Source: Hyphomicrobiales bacterium
Lineage (GTDB): Bacteria; Pseudomonadota; Alphaproteobacteria; Rhizobiales; Rhizobiaceae
Assembly (NCBI GenBank): GCA_900471485.1
Contig: UCEU01000027.1
Coordinates: 1 to 43,566, forward strand
DNA: 43,566 nt
Direction of reading: 5' to 3'
The notes under the pieces are model-generated. The model ran no database searches. It saw nothing but the letters and a program-made list of their open reading frames with translations, and was not told the origin of the DNA. The translations under genes and the position numbers were made by a program. Positions 8,263 to 17,006 of this stretch are shown piece after piece. Each line of letters opens with the position of its first letter. The stretch's first letter is position 1.

Positions 8263-9197
8263 CAGGCGAACCTCGTTCCCGGCGCTACCGGCGTGCCGCG
8301 CAGGAAATCGTCAGCGGCAAGCGGCTTGCCGCCGGCCTTCTGCAGTTTCGTCAACCGCACCGCCCCTATGCCGCAGGCAACGACGAAGCCATCCGCCAAC
8401 ATCTCGCCGGGTGCGCCGGCGCCATCGGCCAACTGCGAGCCGAGCACCTTGACGCGCTCCAGCTTGCCGCCGATCTCCGCCTCGAACCATGCGCCGGGAA
8501 AGGGCGCCAGGCCGCGGATGTGGTTGTGAACGTCGGCGGCCGATCTCGTGAAGTCGATGCGTGTTTCCGCCTTGTCGATCTTGGCGGCGTAGACGACACC
8601 CTCCTCCGGCTGCGGCACGAGCGGCAGGTCGCCCATTTCGAGCTTGACCATGGCCTCGCCGATCGCCTTGGCGCCGGTCAGCATCAGCGCATCGTGGAGT
8701 TCGCCCGCCGTCATGTCGGCGCCGATGGCGACTTCCCGCGTCAGTGCCACGGGGCCGGTATCAAGCCCCTTGTCCATCTTCATCACCATCATGCCGCTCT
8801 TTTCGTCGCCGGCCATGATGGCGCGCTGGATCGGCGCAGCACCTCGCCAGCGCGGCAGAAGCGATGCGTGGCCGTTGTAGCAGCCATAGCGGGTGCCGTT
8901 CAGGATGGCTTCCGGCAAGAGCAGGCCATAGGCGACGACGACGGCGACATCGGCCTTCAGCGCCGCGAACCGTTCGCGCTCCTCGGGGTCCTTGAAATTG
9001 ACGGGCGTGAAGACCGGCAGTCCAAGCAGTTCGGCGGCCTGATGGACCGGCGACTTCTGCAGATCAAGCCCGCGACGCCCACCCGGCCGCGGCGGCTGCG
9101 TGTAGACGGCCAGTATCTGGTGCCCGGCATCGACGAGCGTGCGTAGCGTCGGAACGGAGAACTCGGGCGTGCCCATGAAGATGATGCGAAGTGACAT
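8262..9197 (-). CDS. fmt: Methionyl-tRNA formyltransferase
   Basis: Fmt formylates the initiator Met-tRNA using 10-formyltetrahydrofolate, the partner reaction to Def. The 311-residue protein begins with the Rossmann segment LRIIFMGTPEFSVPTL, has the folate/catalytic signature NGHASLLPRWRGAAPIQ (Asn, His and the downstream Asp of LDTGP), and a C-terminal OB-like tRNA-binding domain. The frame stays open to 9251, but the ATG at 9197 is the family start. In related genomes fmt directly follows def; here a toxin-antitoxin pair sits between them, with its vapC stop 40 bases before fmt. Confidence 0.97.
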   Translation of the reverse strand: MSLRIIFMGTPEFSVPTLRTLVDAGHQILAVYTQPPRPGGRRGLDLQKSPVHQAAELLGLPVFTPVNFKDPEERERFAALKADVAVVVAYGLLLPEAILNGTRYGCYNGHASLLPRWRGAAPIQRAIMAGDEKSGMMVMKMDKGLDTGPVALTREVAIGADMTAGELHDALMLTGAKAIGEAMVKLEMGDLPLVPQPEEGVVYAAKIDKAETRIDFTRSAADVHNHIRGLAPFPGAWFEAEIGGKLERVKVLGSQLADGAGAPGEMLADGFVVACGIGAVRLTKLQKAGGKPLAADDFLRGTPVAPGTRFA

Positions 9198-9237
9198 TCT
9201 ATGCCGCCAATTCCTGGCTCGAGGCCAACCTTGAAGA

Positions 9238-9657
9238 TCAGCCGCCTTCAAACGGGTTTACGAGCTTGAGATCAAGCCCTTCGAAGTCTTTTGTGTTGCG
9301 CGTGGCGAGCGTGGCGCCATGCGTGAGGCAAATTGAGGCGATCATGGCGTCCTTGGTTTCCATCGAACGTCCGACGTTTCGGCGAGCGGCCGCCAGTGCG
9401 CCGTAGCGGCGTGCGGCCTCGATCGAGAAGCCAAGAACACGGCCGGCAAAATCAACCTCGATCCGGGCGAAATCAGCGATCAACGAGGCCTTGCGGCGGC
9501 CTTCGTCGAGCAGATGCAGGCCATAATACATCTCGCCAATGGAAATGGTCGTCAGAAACAGAGACTCGATCTCGAACTCGTTGAGCCAGTTCAGGATGCG
9601 CTCACTATTCAGCCGGCCCTGAATCTCGGAGATCACGTTGGTGTCGAGAACGATCAT
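9238..9657 (-). CDS. vapC: Type II toxin, PIN-domain ribonuclease (VapC/FitB family)
   Basis: A 139-residue PIN-domain protein. The acidic residues that hold Mg2+ in VapC toxins are visible: Asp5 (IVLDTNV), Glu42 (SIGEMYYG), Asp103 (ETKDAMIAS) and Asp124 (RNTKDFEGL). The pattern DTNVISE plus TTISIGEMYYGL resembles FitB-type toxins, which cut specific RNAs when not bound by the antitoxin. Its ATG overlaps the antitoxin stop by four bases (ATGA), so translation is coupled and follows the antitoxin. All catalytic residues seem intact, so it should be active. It lies between def and fmt on their strand. Confidence 0.93.
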   Translation of the reverse strand: MIVLDTNVISEIQGRLNSERILNWLNEFEIESLFLTTISIGEMYYGLHLLDEGRRKASLIADFARIEVDFAGRVLGFSIEAARRYGALAAARRNVGRSMETKDAMIASICLTHGATLATRNTKDFEGLDLKLVNPFEGG

Positions 9658-9914
9658 GGCTCAAAGCGCGGCGGATCGCGATCGGTATCATGACGGAACT
9701 CCGAAAAGGCCTCGACCTCATCAGCAGTCAACCGTTCATCTCCCAGCAACCCGCGCAACCGATTTCCGGCAGGTACGAGGGATCGCTCCCGCAGGATCTG
9801 GCTCCGCATCATTTCGATCGCTTCCTGCGAAAGGCTGCGACCGTTGCGGATCGCGCGTTCCTGCAGATGCGTCTTCAAGTCGTCATCAAGGCCACGGATC
9901 AGAAGATCACCCAT
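9654..9914 (-). CDS. Type II antitoxin, FitA/VapB ribbon-helix-helix protein
   Basis: An 86-residue antitoxin. Residues 1-45 form a ribbon-helix-helix DNA-binding domain (DLLIRGLDDDLKTHLQERAI, then NGRSLSQEAIEMM); the rest is the toxin-wrapping tail, with an Arg (last residues DPPRFEP) of the type that inserts into the PIN active site. The ATG has GGAG at seven bases. Immediately upstream is a 23-base palindrome over the -10 region (9927-9949), the likely operator bound by the antitoxin-toxin complex. The FitA-type assignment rests on the pattern of the N-terminal domain and the FitB-like partner. Confidence 0.9.
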   Translation of the reverse strand: MGDLLIRGLDDDLKTHLQERAIRNGRSLSQEAIEMMRSQILRERSLVPAGNRLRGLLGDERLTADEVEAFSEFRHDTDRDPPRFEP

Positions 9915-9926
9915 TTGACATCTCCA

Positions 9927-9971
9927 CTACGATATCACTGATATCATAGCATTTGGGCCCTGGATGAGCAA
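9927..9971 (-). promoter_or_regulatory. Autoregulated promoter/operator of the VapBC-type pair
   Basis: Read on the minus strand, TTGCTC (plus 9966-9971) and TATGAT (plus 9943-9948) make a promoter with a 17-base spacer. A 23-base imperfect palindrome at 9927-9949, with arms CTATGATATC and GATATCGTAG around AGT (nine of ten positions pair), covers the -10 box and the expected start site. This is the classical arrangement for ribbon-helix-helix antitoxin repression. The promoter lies wholly between the def stop and the antitoxin start, so the pair need not rely on def transcription. Confidence 0.6.
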
Positions 9972-9979
9972 CGCGAGTC

Positions 9980-10498
9980 TCAGAGAGCCTTGGTGGTCTT
10001 CGCCGCCTTGGTGAACTTCTTGATCACCATCTCGCGCTTGAGGCGGGAGATATGGTCGATGAAGAGCACGCCGTTCAGGTGGTCGATCTCGTGCTGCAGG
10101 CAGGTGGCGAGCAGCCCATCGGCCTCCACGGACTGTTCCTTGCCGTCACGGTCGAGGTAACGCACGCCGATCGTCGCCGGGCGTTCCACCTCGGCATAGT
10201 AGTCGGGGATCGAGAGACATCCCTCCTCGTAAACCGAGCGTTCGTCGGACGAGGTTACGATTTCGGGATTGATGAAGACGAGCGGCTGCTTGTCCTCGCC
10301 TTCGCGGGCGACATCGATGACCAGCATGCGGCGCGGCACGCCGATCTGGATCGCGGCAAGGCCGATGCCTGGCGCATCGTACATGGTCTCGAGCATGTCG
10401 TCGGCGAGACGCTGAAGATCGGCATCGACGCGTTCGATCGGCTTGGAAAGCTGACGCAGAACGGGATCGGGAAGAATGATGAGTGGCTTGATGGTCAT
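9980..10498 (-). CDS. def: Peptide deformylase
   Basis: Def is the Fe2+/Zn2+ hydrolase that removes the formyl group from nascent proteins. All three motifs are present in the 172-residue protein: GIGLAAIQIG, EEGCLSIP (metal Cys) and HEIDHLNG (metal His and catalytic Glu). The ATG at 10498 gives the family start MTIKPLIILPDPVLR; a second ATG at 10516 has GAGG close upstream and would add six residues. It heads the minus-strand cluster with fmt and truA, but is separated from fmt by the toxin-antitoxin pair. Confidence 0.97.
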   Translation of the reverse strand: MTIKPLIILPDPVLRQLSKPIERVDADLQRLADDMLETMYDAPGIGLAAIQIGVPRRMLVIDVAREGEDKQPLVFINPEIVTSSDERSVYEEGCLSIPDYYAEVERPATIGVRYLDRDGKEQSVEADGLLATCLQHEIDHLNGVLFIDHISRLKREMVIKKFTKAAKTTKAL

Positions 10499-10544
10499 GC
10501 GGTTCCCATAACCCATCTTTCCTCAGGATGGAATTATCCCGCGG

Positions 10545-10577
10545 CCGGGCGGAGGCACTTTTTATGCGCCCGCCCGG
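10545..10577 (-). other. Hairpin between globin-coupled receptor gene and def
   Basis: CCGGGCGG (10545-10552) and CCGCCCGG (10570-10577) can pair as eight bases around a 17-base loop. It lies just downstream of the chemoreceptor stop on the minus strand. The stem lacks a T-run, so it is at best a weak terminator or mRNA 3' end structure separating the receptor from def. Confidence 0.3.
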
Positions 10578-10593
10578 AAATTCGCCGCATTGG

Positions 10594-12090
10594 TCAGGCG
10601 GCGCGGCGCGTGGCGGCGGCCGGACGCTGGTCCGAGCCGGTGCGGAAGCGCTGCAGCAGCGCCACGAGATCGTCGACCTCGCCGCGCAGGCGGCGGGTTT
10701 CGGCCGAGGTGCGCTCGACCATGCCGGAGTTCTGCTGGGTAATCGTATCCATGTTGCGGATGGCGACGCTGACTTCGTTGACGCCGGTCGCCTGGTCGCG
10801 GGCGGCGGCGGCGATATCGGCGACGAAGCGATTGATGATGTCGATGCGGCTGATCATGTCGCTCAGCGCGCTGCCCGTCGTGCTGACGATATCGACGCCT
10901 TCGTTCACCTGCGCGGAGCTGTCGGAGATCAGGTTCTTGATCTCCTTGGCCGCATCGGCGGTGCGCTGGGCGAGCTGGCGAACTTCCTGCGCGACGACGG
11001 CAAAGCCCTTGCCGGCCTCTCCCGCGCGCGCTGCCTCGACGCCCGCGTTGAGCGCAAGCAGGTTCGTCTGGAAAGCGATCTCGTCGATGACGCCGATGAT
11101 CTTGGAGATCTCGGTCGAGGATTTCTCGATGCCGGCCATGGCGGAGGCGGCGCTGTTGACGAGCTCGCCGGAGTTCTTCGCCTTGTCCTGCGTCTCGCGA
11201 ACGGCGGCGGAAGCCTTCTCGGCATTCGAGGCGGTCTGGCCGACACTGACGGCGAGCTGCTGGAGGGCGGCCGAGCTTTCCTCGACGCCGGCCGCCTGCT
11301 GGGCGGTACGCAGCGCGAGATCGTCGGATGCCTTGGCGATGACATCGGTGCCGCGCAGAATCTCACCCGACGTTGCGCGAACCGAGGCGAAAGAGGCGCG
11401 CAGGGCGGCGACGGCGCGGTTGTAGTCTTCGCCCATCTCCCTGAAGCTGCCGGGCAGGTCCGTCGGCAAGGTCGCCTCAAGATCACCACGAGACAGTGCT
11501 TCCAGGCCGCGGCGCAGCTGGTCGAGCGCGATCGCCTGATCCGATTCCGCCTTGGCGCGCTCGGCTTCCAGCGTCTGGCGGCGCTCTTCCAGCGTGTCCA
11601 GATAGACGGAGATGGAGTAGTCCATATCGAGCAGTGCGGCCTTGACGACAGCGGTAAGCTTGTCGGCCATCGCCTTGTCGTTACGGCCGCCGAACATCGG
11701 CGCCTTCTGCTTTTCCATCATGCCGTTGATGAGATCGCCGATGATCAGTGCATAGCCGCCGATGTACCAGCGAGGCTCGAGGCCGATGCGGGCATGCGTC
11801 TTGCCGATGGTCTTGACGCCATTCACATAGGCTTCGTCGAAATTGCCGCCGGCGATATTGGTCCAGTGCTGCTGCTGGCCCTTTTTCGCGTAGTTCATAT
11901 GCTCCTTGTTCGAGAAGAACTTGGAAACCGCGGGCGTTCTCGCCAGCTTTTCGTAGAAACGATCGAGCGCGCCCGAAAGCAGACCCGTCAGCGTCGGGCG
12001 CATCTCCCGCAGCGTTGCACGCGCGGCGTCATCGAGTTCGATGAAATCGAGGCGCTCCCGGAGCGCGGTGTCGGGTCGATGGCTGCTCAT
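10594..12090 (-). CDS. Globin-coupled methyl-accepting chemotaxis protein
   Basis: A 498-residue soluble chemoreceptor without membrane segments. Residues 1-165 form a protoglobin sensor with the signature GKTHARIGLEPRWYIGGY, in which His99 is the expected proximal haem ligand; it should bind O2 or other diatomic gases, as in HemAT. A linker helix with charged heptads (about 165-220) leads to the MCP signalling domain, whose tip includes DEIAFQTNLLALNAGVEAAR (around 334). The C-terminus (ATRRAA) carries no WxxF-type CheR/CheB tether, so adaptation would depend on other receptors. Its gene runs toward def and is divergent from rmuC. The role in aerotaxis is inferred from the architecture. Confidence 0.92.
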   Translation of the reverse strand: MSSHRPDTALRERLDFIELDDAARATLREMRPTLTGLLSGALDRFYEKLARTPAVSKFFSNKEHMNYAKKGQQQHWTNIAGGNFDEAYVNGVKTIGKTHARIGLEPRWYIGGYALIIGDLINGMMEKQKAPMFGGRNDKAMADKLTAVVKAALLDMDYSISVYLDTLEERRQTLEAERAKAESDQAIALDQLRRGLEALSRGDLEATLPTDLPGSFREMGEDYNRAVAALRASFASVRATSGEILRGTDVIAKASDDLALRTAQQAAGVEESSAALQQLAVSVGQTASNAEKASAAVRETQDKAKNSGELVNSAASAMAGIEKSSTEISKIIGVIDEIAFQTNLLALNAGVEAARAGEAGKGFAVVAQEVRQLAQRTADAAKEIKNLISDSSAQVNEGVDIVSTTGSALSDMISRIDIINRFVADIAAAARDQATGVNEVSVAIRNMDTITQQNSGMVERTSAETRRLRGEVDDLVALLQRFRTGSDQRPAAATRRAA

Positions 12091-12266
12091 GATGTCTCTG
12101 CTTTGCGGCTGACGTTAAACGGGAATTTCGCGCAGAGCTTTCGTGGAATATGGTTGAGCAATGGTTAAATCAGCATTCGATTTATTGACGACTGTTATTT
12201 GACTACGCTCGAAGCGAGCCGCAAGTACGTTCACGTTTTGATCTAGTAAGCCGCACGCATTTTGTT

Positions 12267-13475
12267 ATGCTTGCTGCCATGAACACATCCGAGTCGCTTG
12301 AACATCTCCTTTCACCGATTGGCCCCGGAACGCTGGCGCTTGCAGGCGGGGCGATAGCGGCCGTGGTCCTGCTGATGATCGTGCTTCTGCTGCGCAGCGG
12401 CCAGCTGCGGCGCGAACAGGCGGCCGATGCGGATGACAGGATGGCGGAACTTCTGCGAATCCAGGCGGAAATGCATGGACGCATGGCGACGATGGCGGAG
12501 GTCTTCGGCTCGCGCCAGGCGGAGTTGAACCAGGCCATCAATCAACGGCTCGACGGCATGACGCAACGCGTCAGCACCACGATCAGCGAACAGACGAAAT
12601 CGACGCATGAAAACCTGCAGAGGCTGCAGGAGCGGCTGGCGGTCATCGATGCGGCGCAAAACAATATCCAGACGCTCGCCAAGGACGTGGTCGGCCTGCA
12701 GGCGATCCTCTCCAACAAGCAGACGCGCGGCGCCTTCGGCCAGTCGCGCATGGAGACCATCGTGGCCGATGGCCTGCCGATGGGCGCCTATGCGTTCCAG
12801 CACACGCTTTCCAACGGCTCGCGGCCCGACTGCATCATCCGCATGCCGAACGGGGCGCCGCCGCTTGTCATCGACGCCAAGTTCCCGCTGGAGGCCTGGA
12901 ACGCGATCCGCGATGCCGGTGGCCCCGAGGGCGCCAAGCTCGCTTCGCAGCAGTTCCGTCGCGACATGGAAATCCACATTCGCGATATCTCCGAGAAATA
13001 CCTGATCCAGGGCGAGACGCAGGACACGGCCTTCATGTTCGTGCCCTCGGAATCGATCTTCGCCGAGATTCACGAGAATTTCGAGGCGGTCGTGCAGAAG
13101 GCGCATCGGTCGCGGATCGTCATCGTCTCGCCGTCCCTGCTGATGCTGTCGATCCAGGTCATCCAGGCGGTGCTGAAGGACCAGCGGATGCGGGCGCAGG
13201 CGAATGTCATCCAGGGCGAGGTCGCGAGCCTGATGGACGATCTAGGCCGGCTGGACGATCGCGTGCGCAAGCTGCAGGGCCACTTCGCAATGGCGCAGAA
13301 GGATGTCGACATGATCGTCACCTCCGCCGACAAGCTGACCAAGCGCGGCTCGAAGATCGAGGCACTGGAGTTCGAAAGCAGCGAGGGCGCGAAACCGGAA
13401 CGCGACGGCGAAACGACAAAGTCGGTCGAGAGCCGGACCGGCCTGCTGAAGCTGCGGGTGGTTGACGACGAGTAA
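12267..13475 (+). CDS. rmuC: DNA recombination protein RmuC
   Basis: RmuC-family protein of 402 residues, linked genetically in E. coli to limiting inversions at short inverted repeats and carrying a PD-(D/E)XK-like nuclease fold. A membrane anchor lies at about 22-42, a coiled coil follows (about 50-150), and the conserved domain includes QSRMETIVADGLPMGAYAFQ, VIDAKFPLEAW and FMFVPSESIFAEIHE. Two in-frame ATGs, 12267 and 12279, are possible; neither has a clear ribosome site. The 176-base gap before it, shared with the divergent chemoreceptor, contains a small hairpin (GCTCG/CGAGC at 12207-12219). rbsK follows 49 bases later. Confidence 0.92.
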   Translation: MLAAMNTSESLEHLLSPIGPGTLALAGGAIAAVVLLMIVLLLRSGQLRREQAADADDRMAELLRIQAEMHGRMATMAEVFGSRQAELNQAINQRLDGMTQRVSTTISEQTKSTHENLQRLQERLAVIDAAQNNIQTLAKDVVGLQAILSNKQTRGAFGQSRMETIVADGLPMGAYAFQHTLSNGSRPDCIIRMPNGAPPLVIDAKFPLEAWNAIRDAGGPEGAKLASQQFRRDMEIHIRDISEKYLIQGETQDTAFMFVPSESIFAEIHENFEAVVQKAHRSRIVIVSPSLLMLSIQVIQAVLKDQRMRAQANVIQGEVASLMDDLGRLDDRVRKLQGHFAMAQKDVDMIVTSADKLTKRGSKIEALEFESSEGAKPERDGETTKSVESRTGLLKLRVVDDE

Positions 13476-13524
13476 GGCCTTGTGCAGTGTCGCGCGCACA
13501 CAAAGCATTCGGACGGAACACCTC

Positions 13525-14424
13525 ATGATCACAGTTTTCGGCTCCATCAACATGGACCTCATCGCCACCACCGCAAGGCTGCCCAAGCCCGGCGAAACCG
13601 TGGCCGGCAACGGCTTCTCGACGGCGGCCGGCGGTAAGGGCGCGAACCAGGCACTGGCGGCGCGCCGGGCGGGCTGCACGGTCCATATGGCAGGTGCCGT
13701 GGGCAAGGACGGGTTCGCCGAGCCGGCGCTGGCTTTGCTCAAGGACGCCGGTACGGACCTTGGCAGCGTGAAGAAGGTCGATGAACCCACCGGAACGGCG
13801 CTGATCCTCGTCGGCGGCGACGGGGAGAACATGATCGCGGTCGTTCCTGGTGCCAACGGCACGGTGACGGCAGCCGATGCGGATGCGGCGATCGCATCCA
13901 TGAGCCCAAGCGACATCCTGATGCTGCAGCTCGAAGTGCCGGCGCCGGCCGTCGAGCGCGCGCTTTCGGCGGCCAAGGCGAAGGGCGTTCGCACTGTTCT
14001 CAACCTGGCGCCGCTGATCTTCGACGCGCCGCGTCTCGGGCGACTGGCCGATATCGTCATCGCCAATGAAACGGAATTCGAGCTGCTTGCGGGCGTCGAT
14101 GGCATGGATGCCGCCGCACGCGAGGCCGCGCTCAAGACGCTGCACGCCGAAACCGGCCAGACGCTGATCGTGACGCTCGGCGCCGATGGCGTGATCGCCA
14201 TTCGCGACGGCCTGATCTTCCGCTCCACCGGGCTCAAGATCGAGCCGGTCGATACCGTCGGCGCCGGCGACACGTTCTGCGGCTATTTCGCCGCCAGCCT
14301 CGATGAAGGGCTCGATTTCGAGACCGCGCTGCGCCGCGCCGCCGTCGCCGGTTCGCTCGCCTGCCTTAAGCAGGGCGCCCAGCCGTCAATCCCCGAAAGC
14401 GCGGACGTCGCAAACAAACTCTAA
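13525..14424 (+). CDS. rbsK: Ribokinase
   Basis: A 299-residue PfkB-family sugar kinase that should phosphorylate ribose (or deoxyribose) at O5 with ATP. The N-terminal substrate-binding signature GSINMD...GGKGANQA (36-43) and the C-terminal DTVGAGDTF signature (243-251, catalytic Asp249) are intact. The GSINMDL start and AGAVGKDG segment fit ribokinase better than fructokinase or adenosine kinase. There is no ribose ABC transporter nearby, so it may serve nucleoside turnover. The ATG at 13525 is chosen over an upstream in-frame extension because it starts the first beta strand. Confidence 0.9.
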   Translation: MITVFGSINMDLIATTARLPKPGETVAGNGFSTAAGGKGANQALAARRAGCTVHMAGAVGKDGFAEPALALLKDAGTDLGSVKKVDEPTGTALILVGGDGENMIAVVPGANGTVTAADADAAIASMSPSDILMLQLEVPAPAVERALSAAKAKGVRTVLNLAPLIFDAPRLGRLADIVIANETEFELLAGVDGMDAAAREAALKTLHAETGQTLIVTLGADGVIAIRDGLIFRSTGLKIEPVDTVGAGDTFCGYFAASLDEGLDFETALRRAAVAGSLACLKQGAQPSIPESADVANKL

Positions 14425-14639
14425 CGCAATTCCGCCGGCGACATGAGGATCCGCATCCCCTGTGCGCCGGGGTATTTTAGTTGGATTTCATTCAAATTTA
14501 AGAGATTCTGGAGATGTTGCCGTGGACTGCCAGACCTTGCTGAAGGCTGGTCGTGACGCGGCGGCTCCATGAGGGAGCGACGCCTTGCTCGCTGTGCCGG
14601 TGAATGCCCCATCCGGCGCAACTCTCCCTTGAGGACTCC

Positions 14640-16985
14640 ATGTTCATCTTTCGCATGAAATCGCTTGCGGCCAAGCTTATCCTCATCACCGGCGTTGCAA
14701 TCGCGCTGGTTCTTCTCGTTTCCAACTTCTTCCTGATCGACGAAACGCGCGACCGCGTGCGGACGCTGACGATGGACCAGGCGAACCTCGAAGCCCGGGC
14801 GATCGCCAATGAAGTCGCGTCTTCCGTCGGCGAGCTTGCCGGCGCGGCGCGCTCCACCGCCGGCATCATCGGCCGCGGTCACGAAGGCAAGTATCTCGAT
14901 CGCAAGGCCGTCGTCGACCTCCTCAAGGCCAATGTCGAGCGCAACCAGTTCGCCTTCGGCAGCTGGTTCGGCGAAGAGCCGAACGCATTCGACGGCCAGT
15001 CGCCCAGTCTCGCCGGCCGAACCGACCTCGGCTCGGACAAGACCGGCGCGCTGAACGCCTACTGGACCAAGACCAAGGACGGCGGCTACACCTTCTCCGT
15101 CTTCGGTTCGGACTACAAGGCCGAGTGGTACAGCCTGGCTGCCGCCAGCAAGAAGGGCGCGATCTCGTCGCCTTACGCCGAAAGCACCACCGGCGAAAAC
15201 ACCGCCATGACCTCCATCGGCTACCCGGTCATGTCCGGCGGCAAGATGATCGGCGTCAGCGGCGTGGACATCTCGCTGAAGGCGCTGTCCGACAAGCTCG
15301 GCAACCTCCACCCCTTCGGCACCGGCCGCGTCACCCTGCTGTCGCAGGGCGGCAAGTGGATCGTCGCGCCGTCCAAGGATATGGCGATGAAGCCCTATGA
15401 GGGCGAAGGTACCGAGGCCGTCAAGAACGCCCTTTCCACGCTCTCCCCTTCCGTCGTCAAGGATCTCTCCATCGACGGCGGCGAGCAGTTCGACCGCGTC
15501 GTCTATCCCTTCGCCCTGCCCGACGTGAACACCAACTGGGTCATCCTGGTCGACGTGCCGCACAGCGCCATCAACGCGCCGGTGCAGGACCAGACTTTCA
15601 TGATGATCGTTGCCGGCATCTTGGTGCTTGCAGCCGTCATGCTGGCGCTCTACTTCGCCGTTCGCGCCTTCGTGCAGCGTCCGCTCGCCGGCCTCGTTTC
15701 GAGCGTCAAGGCTCTGAGCGACGGTCGTTACGAGCAGGCTGTCGCCGGCCAGGATCGCGCCGACGAGATCGGCTCGGTTGCCAAGGCGCTCGAAGGCTTC
15801 CGCTTCGCGCTTGCAGACACACAGCGCCTGGAAACAGAAGCGAACGACCAGCGCGAAGCAGCCGAGGCCGAACGCGGGCGCTCGGAAAGCGAGCGCACGC
15901 AGTCCGTCGCCCTGCAGCGCCGCATCGTCTCCATCGTCGGTGCCGGTCTTTCGGAGCTCTCCCAGGGCAACCTCGGCCACCGCATCCACGACGACTTCCC
16001 GGGCGAATACGACAAGCTGAAGCAAGACTTCAACGCGGCGCTGGCCGCGCTGGAAGAAACGATCACCACGATGAACTACAGTGTGGTCAACATCGGCTCC
16101 GGCACCAGCGAGATCAGCGGCAGCGCCTCCGACCTCGCCAAGCGTACCGAGCAGCAGGCAGCGAGCCTGGAAGAGACCGCCGCCGCGCTGAACGAGTTGA
16201 CCGCACAGGTCAATTCGAGCGCCGACAATGCGCGCACGGCGGCCGAGAACGTCGACCATGCCTGCGAGAACGCAGAACGCTCGGGCGAGGTCGTCAGCAA
16301 GGCGATCGCCTCGATGCACGGCATCGAGCAATCATCCACCGAGGTCTCGCGCATCATCGGCGTCATCGACGAGATCGCCTTCCAGACCAACCTGCTTGCA
16401 CTGAACGCCGGCGTCGAGGCCGCGCGCGCCGGTGAAGCCGGCAAGGGCTTTGCCGTAGTCGCGCAGGAAGTGCGCGAGCTGGCACAGCGCTCGGCCAACG
16501 CCGCCAAGGAGATCAAGACGCTGATCAACACCTCGGCCGTACAGGTCAAGGAAGGCGTCGATCTGGTCGGCCGTGCCGGCGATACGCTGCACAAGATCTC
16601 CGAGCAGGTGATGGGCATCAACAGCCTGATCCGCGAGATCTCGGCTTCAGCAAGCGAACAGGCCGTCGGCCTGAAGGAAGTCAGCCAGGCCATGAACCAG
16701 ATGGACCAGGTGACGCAGCAGAATGCCGCCATGGTCGAGGAAACGACGGCTGCCAGCGTGGCGCTGAACGACGAGGCGCAGACGCTGAAGCAGCTCGTCG
16801 CCCGCTTCCGTGTCGCCGGAGCCAACAATGCCTCGGCGTTGCGCTCCACCGCGCAGCAGATGCGTGCTCCAACGGCCGCGCCGGCCTACCGCCCGGCAGC
16901 TCCTGCCCCGGCACCGCGCCGCATGGCCGTGCCGCAGACACACGGATCGGCGGCACTGGCGCAGGACAACTGGGAAGAGTTCTGA
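14640..16985 (+). CDS. Methyl-accepting chemotaxis protein with periplasmic dCache domain
   Basis: A 781-residue membrane chemoreceptor. Transmembrane segment 1 is at about 11-33, a large periplasmic double-Cache ligand-binding domain spans about 40-315 (with FGSWFGEEPNAFDG and IGYPVMSGGKMIGVSGVDIS typical of dCache_1), and segment 2 lies at about 320-345, followed by a HAMP domain and the methylation/signalling bundle (tip DEIAFQTNLL from 577). The last five residues are NWEEF, the tether pentapeptide for CheR and CheB. The ligand is not predictable; dCache receptors often bind amino acids or amines. GAGG five bases before the ATG at 14640 supports this start over the one at 14604. The 215-base leader region has an AT-rich island (14472-14512). 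Confidence 0.95.
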   Translation: MFIFRMKSLAAKLILITGVAIALVLLVSNFFLIDETRDRVRTLTMDQANLEARAIANEVASSVGELAGAARSTAGIIGRGHEGKYLDRKAVVDLLKANVERNQFAFGSWFGEEPNAFDGQSPSLAGRTDLGSDKTGALNAYWTKTKDGGYTFSVFGSDYKAEWYSLAAASKKGAISSPYAESTTGENTAMTSIGYPVMSGGKMIGVSGVDISLKALSDKLGNLHPFGTGRVTLLSQGGKWIVAPSKDMAMKPYEGEGTEAVKNALSTLSPSVVKDLSIDGGEQFDRVVYPFALPDVNTNWVILVDVPHSAINAPVQDQTFMMIVAGILVLAAVMLALYFAVRAFVQRPLAGLVSSVKALSDGRYEQAVAGQDRADEIGSVAKALEGFRFALADTQRLETEANDQREAAEAERGRSESERTQSVALQRRIVSIVGAGLSELSQGNLGHRIHDDFPGEYDKLKQDFNAALAALEETITTMNYSVVNIGSGTSEISGSASDLAKRTEQQAASLEETAAALNELTAQVNSSADNARTAAENVDHACENAERSGEVVSKAIASMHGIEQSSTEVSRIIGVIDEIAFQTNLLALNAGVEAARAGEAGKGFAVVAQEVRELAQRSANAAKEIKTLINTSAVQVKEGVDLVGRAGDTLHKISEQVMGINSLIREISASASEQAVGLKEVSQAMNQMDQVTQQNAAMVEETTAASVALNDEAQTLKQLVARFRVAGANNASALRSTAQQMRAPTAAPAYRPAAPAPAPRRMAVPQTHGSAALAQDNWEEF

Positions 16986-17006
16986 GAACAGCCAGAATAG
17001 AACGTA

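Noticed and set aside
10528..12168. 546-codon open frame antisense to the globin-coupled receptor
   Set aside because: Shadow frame; the minus-strand protein has complete globin and MCP domains.
14421..16331. 636-codon open frame antisense to the dCache chemoreceptor
   Set aside because: Shadow of the chemoreceptor gene; composition biased and no recognisable protein family.
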